Origin: Anadara kagoshimensis
Lineage: Eukaryota; Mollusca; Bivalvia; Arcoida; Arcidae
Reading direction: 5' to 3'
Assembly: GCA_021292105.1 (NCBI GenBank)
Contig: CM037865.1
Span: 66,337,630 to 66,401,629 of the forward strand
DNA: 64,000 nucleotides
Positions 54,932 through 64,000 of the stretch are shown here, in pieces; the stretch's first letter is position 1; every line of letters starts with the position of its first letter. Both the position numbers and the translations under genes were made by a program. The notes below the pieces were generated by a model. The model did not search any database and had not been told where the DNA came from. It saw only the letters and a program-made list of their open reading frames with translations.

Positions 54932-55752
54932 TACGAGGGGAAGTCAGAAAAGTTTTAGAACAGCGTAATCAGCCAAGCGTAACACACATTTTCTTTACCT
55001 TTTTAAAGAAAACAACATTTCGCCATTTTAAACACATCAAGTTTATTTGTCACAACATATTTGTGTAATTCTCAAACGCATTCAAAGTTGGTGACCATCA
55101 AGCAATGACAGAAAATCAAAATTTTAGTTTAGGATAGTAATAAAGTTCCTCACAGTAGAGGGATCAAATTCACCGGCGAATGGCCGAGGTGTACGATGAC
55201 AGTGGTCCTGCCTATTCCACAGTGGCAAAATGGTCAGCTGAATTTAAACGTGGGCGCACCTCACTAAAGGATGACCCACGGTCAGGTCGGCCAGCTGATC
55301 CCATCACAAAGGAAATTGTAAACGTCTGTGGTAATGAATAATCGTCGAATAAGGATTGATGACATCGCTAGGGAGTGTGACATTTCACATGTAAGTGTAT
55401 AAATGGTTAACCACGAGCATCTTGGGATGCCAAACGTATCCGCAAGATGGGTCTCCAGAAAACTTAATGTGCAGGATCGCTTCCAAAGACTCCAGTCAAG
55501 TCGGGAGCTTCTTGGCATTTATAATAATAACCCGGAAAGTTTCCTGATAATGTTGGACTTAAGGCTGCCACAGAGGCATGGTTTCAGGACAAAACCGAAG
55601 CTTTCTATTACAAAGGTATAGAATAGTCTGAAAGAAAAGTTGGCTGTGTGCACTGAGGTAAATGGGGACTTTATTGAAAAATAATAATAAAATGTATGGT
55701 TTGTTGCGACAATATATACCCTGTTCTATGAACTTTTTGACCTTTCCTCGTA
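54932..55752 (+). mobile_element. mariner-type element, internal deletion derivative
   Basis: Ends TACGAGGGGAAGTCAGAAAA and, inverted, TACGAGGAAAGGTCAAAAAG, both continuing to 'ttagaaca'/'atagaaca' with flanking TA. The interior has a transposase N-terminal part (MAEVYDDSGPAYSTVAKW, DDPRSGRPADPI at 55180-55320) and HLGMPNVSARWV…LNVQDRFQR (55411-55490). After NPESFL it jumps to the last 30 or so residues (TEAWFQDKTEAFYYKGI-like, EVNGDFIEK). The catalytic core is deleted and frameshifts are present. Confidence 0.88.
55180..55690 (+). pseudogene. Deleted mariner transposase
   Basis: Helix-turn-helix region and linker retained, DDD catalytic domain absent, C-terminal end retained. Frameshifts near 55322 and 55560. 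It cannot encode an active enzyme. Confidence 0.85.
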
Positions 55753-55961
55753 TATAGCAAAATAAATTTCGTTTACTCTCGTCAAGTATTTGATTAAATT
55801 ACATTTTGTCATACAAAACATTAAATATTACAACTAGTGCAATATGACAACAACACAGCGATGACGTCGACAACAACCGTATGACGTCATGAACGACAGC
55901 GTCACGTGACAAAGCGTGCAGTATTAAAAAATTGGTTCGAAAAACATCGGACTGGAACAAA

Positions 55962-56000
55962 GTTAGCGTGCAAATATCGATATTTATTGCACGCTAACAC
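55962..56000. repeat. Short palindrome
   Basis: GTTAGCGTGCAAATATCGA pairs with its near-complement TATTGCACGCTAAC around a short loop. It lies at the end of a stretch with repeated TGACGTCA-like motifs (55862-55915). Confidence 0.7.
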
Positions 56001-56045
56001 ATCTGGATTTGAAACTTTGAATACAGACTTTTCATGAGTATAAAT

Positions 56046-56345
56046 AGTCCATGTCCAAATGAGAATACCAAAGCAAAAACTGACAAAAAATAAACACGCG
56101 AATTTACACCAGGAAAGTGAGACCGGTTGCTCCGAAAGTTTATAACCCCTTGTTTAGTTAGGTACTATCACCACGTATTTAATCGAAATTTAGGATGTAA
56201 TAAACATTGAACTATAAGACGTCAAATATATCCAGGTTAATTTTGGACACAGAGACATCATAACATTATTGCCATGATAACCATTCAATTGCTGATAAAC
56301 TGAAGCTCGCAACATCCCTTCGTTAGCGATTTGTTAGTAGGTAGC
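56046..56345 (-). mobile_element. Penelope-like ORF end plus tail (minus)
   Basis: 'agtccatgtccaaatgagaa', 'caggaaagtgagaccggttg', 'cgtcaaatatatccagg', 'acacagagacatcataacat', old and diverged. Confidence 0.75.
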
Positions 56346-57358
56346 TTCGTTTTATGAAGTTCGTATTTACGTTAAACATTTCTGTGTTTTGTTCTAATGA
56401 ATATTTCCATGTACTGATATGGGTGGAACGGTTCACTACCTTTAATTTGAAGTTTAATAGCACAAATGGACTTTTACTGCTGAGCCCGTTACAAGTCAGG
56501 AATGTTATGAGCAGCGGTTACAATATGTGTTTGTTTTCTTTGCATTTTTTTGTGTTTATTTTACCATTTATTGTTCCTTATTGTTGTTAGAGTTTGCCAT
56601 TGCTAAGTCCATGGTTTTTTGATTGCATCTTTACCTTTACTATTAATTTTTGTTTTTACACTAACTGAAAATTAGACACTATTTTACACAAAAAGATAGT
56701 TCACATAAGTTTAGCATCACTCAATATATTTTTGAGACAACAAAATGAATGATACTAGTATTTATGTAAAACTTGCAGGTATTATTTTAAATGCATTAAG
56801 TTGATTCCACACATATTCTCAGACAGCATGCCCACCAGGCAGAAGAGGGTATGTTTTATCTGATCGGGTATAACGGCCAATTCTCGGATTCATCTTTACC
56901 CCATCAATGTCAGTTTTAGAAACCAGTGTTATTTGGTTGAAGTTACACTATTGTGCCTTTTCTTACTTACATTGGGCGACACTCAATATTCCAGGATGAC
57001 AATCCTGGGGCACACATGGGTCATGTAGTAAACCATTGCTTGGTCTACAACAATTTTACATGAATGGATTGTCCAGCTATATTTCCTGAATCAGTCGCTA
57101 AAATTGAAGGACATTTGACAGCATGTAAAAGGGCAACTGGTGCAAAGTATGAGACGGAGATGCATCGTCTGCATCAATTTACATATATCTGAATTCTATA
57201 CCAGCCATGTGAATTGTTAGATTATCCCTTATAGGCTTTTATAAAGAGTTTTTGCATCTTTGATAATTTGTTAAACTTGTCAGTTAATAACGATATAATA
57301 CTGCATTAAAGAAGTTGAATGAAGTTTATGATTTTTTGTAAGATATATACCCAAATAT
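56346..57358. other. Intron sequence, nothing recognised
   Basis: No supported element. Confidence 0.4.
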
Positions 57359-57378
57359 TTAACCCTTTAATTGGCAGA

Positions 57379-59750
57379 TACGCCAAACTACGCCATTTTG
57401 ATTTTCGGCGTGTCAGGTGTACTATTTTCGGTGTGGAAATGTGATTTGTGGACGGATCTTTAAAACCCTGGTACCAAAACAAACTAGAGAAAATTTCCTA
57501 TCAACTTTGTTCTTTATGTTTTTCTTTACAGACACTCTTTCCTACATATTTGTTTACTTGAAATTCAAGCACGCAATTCAAATTTCTATTTTAGTGAATT
57601 TTTTTCTACATTATTTAAACCCGATTTTTTATTGTAATTCTAGATGTTGAAATGCTGTGAAACTTATATGTGTGAAAAATAGAGAAAAAATCATATTTAA
57701 AAAATTTACAAAATCATTTATATGATGCGAAATGACGGAAATTAAGAACTTTGAATTTGTACTACATGCGGGCGAAAAATTCGTGTTTAGGTAAACACAT
57801 CGTTTTACGTCGTAATTTTTGCACTTTTTCAGTACTTCCGAGGCATTAGCTGTAATCGACACCATGTAAAACGTGTGTTTTCGAATTGATTGTATCATAT
57901 TTTTTATCAATTGAAAGGAAATTCAATGCAGAATTCAACTATATAATTTCAAAACTCTAAAATTAGATCTGCAAAGTTTAATGAACATTTAATAAATATG
58001 CTTTGAAAAGTGTCAAATCCTATACAACTTTGACGTTTTTCTCCAGTCTTCCGCGACCGACACGCTTTCTTCACTTTAAGAATTTTCGACACTGAAATGT
58101 CAGATCAGAAAGATATTTGTAATATAATAAAAATAAGTATTTCTTATGAATTCTGTCCATTTACATTATTCAAATATTTACTTTTGATTACACTTTTATT
58201 AGTCTAAAATAAAGGGTCTTGAAAACAGCGTTGAAGACAGCCGATTTTCAGGTTTATATCCCATTGGATTGCTTAATTAAAGTGATTAAAATGAAATCTT
58301 CATATGATGAAAACGCAAATTTTCATAGCTACCCATTGATATATCAACGACTGACAGAAGTCAAATAATCTAAAAGTTATCACAAATTGAATTTGCATAA
58401 CATCTGGTACATTTTGCCGATTTTGAAGTGATCGTACGACGGTAGATAAATGTCTTCTACTACGTCCGTAACAGATGTATATAAATAAACCAGACTAGGG
58501 GTCAAATACTAGATCGGTAATTCTGAAAGGATGTTTTTTTTTAATTATCAATATCATCATTGAAAGTTTTTAACAATTCATTTGATAATCGCAGAAATAA
58601 ATTGAAGATTTTAGTGACCCACAGTATCACATACTATAATAAAACTTGGAAACGTGATCTTGGTTTAGTTCTGATCCATCACAGGTTATTTTAGAAGTGA
58701 TAATGACTGTTGATGACATTCCCATACATAAGTCTGAATCTCCTATCCACTCTGGCACATTTCTTTTTATAATACCATAAAATGTAAACAACACATTGCT
58801 TTTTAAGTATTTTTTCTTGTCGGATATGATAATTAACCACTAGTATTTATTGTAATATTAATAATTATTACTTATATTGATGAGAGTGATTGCCAGCACG
58901 AGTATCATGGCCATCGCATACTATGAGACAGCCGATGTATTTGCCTCAGTAAAAATATTACAAACACATACTTGTAAAAGGCATCTACGGGTAGGTAAGC
59001 CTGAAGTAAGCTAAACGGTCTGGTGGGGTAGCAGTGAACAAACACTATAAACTGTTAATTCTGGCAAGGAACAAGCAGCTCAAACACACGTATATATGTA
59101 CTGTGGCTAAATACTACACACATGAATAGCACATTGTCTCATTGCAAGCGGCTGAAAGATTTCCAATGCGAATTCAAACACTTTTTTTATGCAAGAAACG
59201 AATTTACTTCTTTGCCGCGTGCGCTAAATAATAGTTTTGAAGCATTATTTATTAATACTAAAACGTGTTTTGACTATGAACACTCGAAATGATTCCAGAA
59301 CACGTCAGATTGCTGGTTTTTGTACCGTTTTATTATTATTTTAATTTTTAAGGGCCCTCTGTGAAAGTGCCTTTGATGCTTCTCTGGACTTATAAAAACT
59401 TCGCCGTTTATACCACACACACACATTTTAATAAAATGGCATTGCTGCTAAACTGAAGATTCGTGTATGTAACAATATTATTTAGTATAGAAAGTGAATT
59501 TGACAATTATACAATTATAGCCCGTTTATGATAGAGGGGACACTTTCTTGCATTTTCAGTCTATTGGTTCTTGAGTTATACTTTTTTACGCCCTTCAACA
59601 GATACAATTTGTTTTCAAAAGAAACCTGAATAGCCTCTCGCACTTACAGTATATTTCATTTTAGTACATTCTTATCAGGAGTCCAATGAAATACAGAAGT
59701 TCGAACCTGCCAGTTATCCAAATCGATCTTTTTATGTTGAGTTATGGTGT
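57379..59750. other. Interior DNA without recognised genes
   Basis: No conserved exon; short frames at 57417-57650 and 57629-57910 lack support. Confidence 0.4.
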
Positions 59751-59751
59751 A

Positions 59752-59900
59752 TAATAAACGTCCCTATCAAGAACATTTCACTTATATCGAGACTTCGCCA
59801 ACTATAGGCGAAGGTGCAGAGATTTTGCCCGTGTGTTGCGCTTATGGCATTATACAGCAGGGTTTTTTAACGTACAGAGCTTACCGTGACGTGGTATGTT
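59752..59900 (-). mobile_element. SINE 3' fragment (minus)
   Basis: 'aataaacgtccctatcaaga', 'ttatatcgagacttcgccaa' and 'taccgtgacgtgg' match the body end of the SINE at 16968-17290; the head is missing. Confidence 0.75.
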
Positions 59901-60014
59901 TGGCGAGAACAATCTGTAATTAATAAAATTAGTCTCTATTTGCTAGGCTACACACCATTTATAGCATGGGCTACTATCATTATTTTCCATCATCAGTAAA
60001 TCAGTAATGATAAC

Positions 60015-60290
60015 TTAAGGGGGTTAGGTGGCCAAGTGGACTTAAGTGTGTAGTTACGGATCACAAGCCTACGTTCGAACCCCACTCGGAACACATTCTA
60101 ATGTGAGAATGTTTGTCATTTTCTTTGCTGAAGGTTGTTTTTTTTAAGACAATCCGGTTTTCTCCACCATCCTTAATCTGACCCACCTCAATATATATAA
60201 AAGCAGTTTGACTGGGTAGTAAAACATACTTGACAACACACAATGTGACCAAAAACAGAACACAACCGACAACACAACACAAGGTGATTG
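60015..60290 (+). mobile_element. tRNA-headed SINE of a second type
   Basis: Head GGTGGCCAAGTGGACTTAAG (A-box like) and ACGTTCGAACCCC (B box, 60072-60084). The body has 'caatccggttttctccacca' and 'atctgacccacc'. The serine/leucine-like head differs from the other SINEs here. Confidence 0.65.
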
Positions 60291-60334
60291 AATCAATATA
60301 GGAAAAGACATAAATATATTGAGACCACTAATTA

Positions 60335-60655
60335 TAAAACTCTTAACTGTTGATAGAGTGCTCGCTCTGTAAGGGGGGGGTCATGGGTTCGAACGGCGAC
60401 CGGGTCTGACCAAAGACTTAAATTAAGTATTGACTGTTTTTTCACTAAGCACTCGGCATTACGAAATGAAAGTCACGATTCTTTCGAATGGGAACTAAAC
60501 AGATGAGGCCCTGTGTCACGATAGGCTTGGTACGATAAAGAACCTTGATGTATAATGCCATCTGCACCTTAGCCTATAGCTGGTGACGTCTAGATATTCG
60601 TGAAATGTTCTTGATTGGGAAGTTAAACATCATTATTCACTCACTCACTCCTAAG
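60335..60655 (+). mobile_element. tRNA-derived SINE, diverged
   Basis: Head 'gttgatagagtgctcgctct', B box GGGTTCGAACGGC. The body has 'ctgtgtcacgataggcttgg' and 'tatagctggtgacgtctaga', and the end is 'gggaagttaaacatcattat'. Same family as 16968-17290. Confidence 0.8.
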
Positions 60656-60789
60656 TGTACACGGGGATTGGTATAAATGTGTTTGGTTGGTAATACGATA
60701 CATGATGTAAGTCCTGATGTTCTCAATCCCGACATTGAGAATATGTAATGACCATTTGAACTACACTCTGTTGAAAAGACACCAGTTGT

Positions 60790-62199
60790 AAACAGTTATA
60801 AACAGTTTTCTGTTTTGGTTGCCATGGTAATGGAATTTGAGATGATTAAAACGAAATAGTATGAGTCTTCTAATTTAAAAAAAATGTTTACCATTGATCA
60901 GTTTATATGTATTGTTGAAGTCATAAAGTCAAAGTTACAATCTCGCCTTTTAAAAGATATACCAAAAATAAAAGCATTTGCATGGGTTTTTTTTTCTAAT
61001 AATTGACCGAAAATCTATTATTTTCAGAGTTCCTATTTTGGGTGAAACACGCAAATTTTGAATTCCCGTCTAATCATCTTCACATAATAATCAAGTCATG
61101 TGAAATAATAAAATTTAAGTTTTACATCAACCCAAGCTCAAGGGATTATTAGAATAAAGTCTAAAGTCAAATTACACAATTTATCTCTTGTGTAACGCAG
61201 TTATAACACTTATGGTTACCATGGTAACGGATTTTTTGTTTGAAATTACCATTTTAGTAAAAGAAGAATATGAGTCTCCTTAATATATATAATTTATATA
61301 TAATTATTATTTATCCGAGCCATGATATCATTAGAGTTTTGGACTAAAATTTATCGCCTCAACTTTTTAAAAAAGGAAGCAAAATAAAAGGTTTTTGCAT
61401 GTTTTTATTAAAGAATTGGCCGAAAATGCTACGGGATTTGGAATTCATATTTTGGGCGAAAACATAGAAAATATAAAACCATCTTTCGTATTCAAATGTA
61501 TTTAATGGTTTCTTTGATATTATTTATCAAAAGCCATATATTTTACACCTGCCAATATAAGAAAATAGCAATATAAAGTGAAATAAAACAGAAATTTCCT
61601 CTGTATCTTGGTTTTTGCATGGCTTTCGTTGCCATGGCAACCGTAATTTTACTGAAAATATTTTTAAATATAAATTTTGTTGTAACAATTTATTTATGTG
61701 TATGGTTTAGTAGTGGTAAAATTTCAGCTAAAACTTTAATATTTGTGTCAAAATAATGATCAACTTTAACCAAACAAAATGCATTTTTCTCATCAATAGT
61801 ATGCCATTTTTTATATTTTTCGGCTAATAACTACGAAATTTGTTCATTTTATTTTTTGTGAAAAAATGCAAATTTCAAAATTATTTTTTTGCAGCATCTC
61901 TCATTGATACTTAACTTTGAATTTTCTGCAAAACTGTATTTTTCTAGCGTACTGGTCTCAAGATATAAGACATTTATTTTAAAAAACGCAAAATTCAGCG
62001 ATTTTCCACATGTTTTTGTCGTAAATGTGGTGTTTCTGTTGCCATGGCAACCGATATATGGATGAAACGTACCTAAAAATGAAGTATAGTATATGGAGAT
62101 ACAAAATATATATGGGTTGATTATTAGCATTTTTACTGCAAATACTCTAAAATCTGCATTGAAAATAGGGTACAGTTTTTGCACTTTTTCCAAAATTTC
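60790..62199. repeat. About 410-bp degenerate tandem repeat with X-box-like palindromes
   Basis: The palindromes GTTGCCATGGTAAT (60818), GTTACCATGGTAAC (61215), GTTGCCATGGCAAC (61628) and GTTGCCATGGCAAC (62038) are spaced 397, 413 and 410 bp apart. Each is followed by similar text ('tatgagtctyct', 'ttttgcatg.ttt', 'attg.ccgaaaat'). The motif fits the RFX X-box consensus GTNRCC-N-RGYAAC; function is not implied. Confidence 0.65.
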
Positions 62200-62219
62200 T
62201 CTGCCAATTAAAGGGTTAA

Positions 62220-63107
62220 ATGATGCTAACTTTTTTGTGGTAAGTATATATCTGCATACACATCTGTCGCTTTAAACGCGTTGTAAACATTATCATTAGA
62301 TCGTGAACAAACTATACAGATATAAATTACATTAAAATATCAAAGAAAATGTTAAAGACCTAAGTATGCCGTTGTAATACAAAAAACAAAACTAAATAAA
62401 ACAAACTACTATATAAATCGAACTGTGTTCATATAAATAATATATGAATTGGGATAAATCGATGATTAAGTTTTTAAATTAAGTTTAAGCATTATTTCAT
62501 GTTTGCATTTATTGGGCATATTAGATTATTCATTTATTTTTCATGATCAACATGTTGATGATAAAACTAATCGATCATAGTCAATGAAAATATATTGAGG
62601 AGATTATTGTTTGTTTTTGGGTTTTAAAAGATCATATAACGATCATATAAATTGTACACTTGTCTACTTTAACCAAAGAAATCCTACAATGACTACAATA
62701 GCACTAATAATGCACCAACTATTTTTTTTAAATCTCACATGGATAACAGGTCATAATCATGCATATTTCGTGAATTATACTTGTTGTATATGAATATAGC
62801 TTTTGGGAATGGTTATCAATGGCAATCAACTTGCCGTTGCCATTCTAAGATAAATAATTCATTGTTTGTTACGATTGAAGGGATTAAGTAATTACGGATT
62901 ATTATATTGAGATATACAATAAATATGTAATCTGAAGCATAACAGTAATGCATCTACCTTCAATATAGAATTAAATGTCATACAACACATTTCCTCTAAA
63001 AAGTTATAAAAACAATGGATCACGTCTTCAAAAACAGGCGGCCTATCTGTCATTAAAAAGCTGTATCAAAAATATTAAATCAAAAACAAATATACCAATA
63101 AAAATGC
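62220..63107. other. Intron sequence, nothing recognised
   Basis: No supported element; short frames at 62611 and 62975 look accidental. Confidence 0.4.
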
Positions 63108-63262
63108 ATACTAATTCAAATTCAAATAACAATTTAAAGCAGAGTAAAATAAAACTTTAAACTAAAATATAAACACGTTAACTTTCACCAGGAAAGTGAG
63201 TCCGGTGCTCCGGAAAGGTAAGCACCTCCTGTTTAGCTAGCTACACCCGCCACGCGTGAAAA
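63108..63262 (-). mobile_element. Penelope-like tail (minus)
   Basis: 'acgttaactttcaccaggaa', 'agtgagtccggtgctccgga', 'aagcacctcctgtttagcta', 'acacccgccacgcgtg'. Confidence 0.8.
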
Positions 63263-63271
63263 AAAGAACCA

Positions 63272-63387
63272 AAATCTATGTCTAATCACAATCCCAAAGC
63301 AAAACAAAACATTTGAAACTGAAAAATTAGATTACTTTGCTTGTGGATTGTGATTCAGAAATGGATAGGTATGTTTGCTTTTGATTA
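63272..63387. mobile_element. Penelope-like ends in inverted junction
   Basis: 63272-63331 is a minus-strand extreme tail ('tctatgtctaatcacaatcc'). It joins directly to a plus-strand extreme tail at 63332-63387 ('actttgcttgtggattgtga', 'atggataggtatgtttg'). With the preceding minus-strand tail, three end pieces lie within 280 bp. Confidence 0.65.
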
Positions 63388-63719
63388 AACACGGAAGTTA
63401 AGGTGTATGATAAAATCCTCCAATAAATGACATGAAAGTGTAAAATGTTATAAATATAAGATATAAATAATTGAATCAGCAGGTTCTGAATAAATGTTTG
63501 ATTTACCAGATCATGACTATATGTACAGCTAAAATTCTAAGCATTTCTTTTTTGTTCGATGTTGCACAAAATACCTAGATGCACCGACATAACATGTATA
63601 TCTGTTCAGCAGCAGTTTGAAATTAAAACATGTAGATCTTGCAATTAATTCTTTTGAAACCCAATATTAAAATGAAGGTTAAATAAAAATTCAAGAAGTA
63701 TTTCATTGTTTTATTCCAG

Positions 63720-63816
63720 GTGTTCCAGCGAAGATTTGATGGTTCCACAGATTTCTATCGGAATTGGACTTCTTATGTCACTGGATTTGGGGACACAGCT
63801 GGCGAATTCTGGCTTG
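63720..63816 (+). CDS. FReD gene 2: second fibrinogen-domain exon (gene continues)
   Basis: 97 bp, acceptor 'tttattccag', donor GTATAT; the same length and phase as 7567-7663 in gene 1. It encodes [20 protein letters not shown], then [12 protein letters not shown]. The remaining two exons should lie beyond the window. Confidence 0.92.
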
Positions 63817-64000
63817 GTATATTATCACGCTTTGTATAATTTAAACGCAAAGAGTCGTTATCATGGAACAATATTTATCAAAGGTTGAGAATAAAGTAAA
63901 TACTCAGAAATTTGTTTGCCGGTGAAATACTTCTGTGAGATAACAATAAAATTGACACCGGTGTTACAGGAAGATTTTATCACCTTATGATATTGCTACC
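63817..64000. other. Intron of FReD gene 2 to window end
   Basis: Start of the next intron. No element recognised. Confidence 0.5.

Larger units (their letters stand above)
57359..62219. mobile_element. Possible piggyBac-like non-autonomous element
   Basis: TTAA (57359-57362) is followed by CCCTTTAATTGGCAGA. At the other end is TCTGCCAATTAAAGGG (62200-62215) followed by TTAA (62216-62219). A TTAA duplication plus ends starting CCC is the piggyBac signature. No transposase is visible inside. The interior holds three SINE pieces and a roughly 410-bp degenerate tandem repeat abutting the right end. It could also be two unrelated ends. Confidence 0.5.

Noticed and set aside
55403-55621. Separate small host gene
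   Set aside because: It is the central part of the deleted mariner transposase.
60018-60085. tRNA-Ser/Leu-like gene
   Set aside because: Box motifs are degenerate, the acceptor ends do not pair, and the sequence continues into a SINE body.

Overview
The window is AT-rich, repeat-saturated, intron-containing animal DNA. The overall style points to a bivalve mollusc: lectin-like fibrinogen-domain genes, Penelope-like retroelement fragments, tRNA-headed SINEs, and a repeat opening with 'gaggcccatgggccttaacg'. The species cannot be named from sequence alone. No bacterial-type gene structure is present, and most short open frames are chance.

Host genes. (1) 4439-9816 (+) holds the 3' part of a fibrinogen-related gene: an EGF-like exon, a sushi (CCP) exon and four exons of a complete fibrinogen C-terminal (FReD) domain. 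Splice sites and phases agree, and the exons sum to exactly 292 codons. (2) 48555 to beyond the right edge (+) is a second gene of the same family: a signal-peptide/PAN-like first exon (48555-48855) joins in phase to FReD exon 1 (54688-54812) and FReD exon 2 (63720-63816). The introns are about 5.8 and 8.9 kb and full of mobile DNA. A decayed extra FReD exon lies at 8801-8943, cut off by a retroelement. (3) 37864-38921 (-) has two phase-compatible exons giving the end of a death-effector-like domain followed by a death domain, a FADD-like arrangement.

Mobile DNA. About two dozen fragments of one Penelope-like retroelement, mostly its last ORF segment plus a conserved 3' tail, lie in both orientations. 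The best copy is at 45795-47950. Other elements are inserted into these copies: a 4.8-kb Ty3/Gypsy element (19852-24676, TSD CTATC), a SINE with a 31-bp perfect inverted head (24736-25020), a 4.2-kb pogo-type transposon with TA target duplication (13478-17724) that also carries a HIRAN-like ORF, and an 810-bp element built on the motif GGTACGAAATGG (52845-53654, 8-bp duplication). L1/Tx1-like LINEs lie at 25950-29560 (-) and 43290-45450 (+). A mariner deletion derivative is at 54932-55752. A possible piggyBac-like pair of ends (TTAA, CCC...) frames 57363-62215.

The strongest non-coding signal is a family of about 336-bp repeats. It carries complete type I hammerhead self-cleaving ribozyme motifs at 11246-11313 and 49398-49465, a nearly complete one at 11582-11649, and decayed copies at 40836-40881 (+) and near 37133-37190 (-). 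The tandem pair at 11.1-11.7 kb has the organisation described for animal retrozymes and Penelope-like elements.

The rest is intron or intergenic sequence with microsatellites and degenerate tandem repeats. Stretches in which nothing could be recognised are marked as such.
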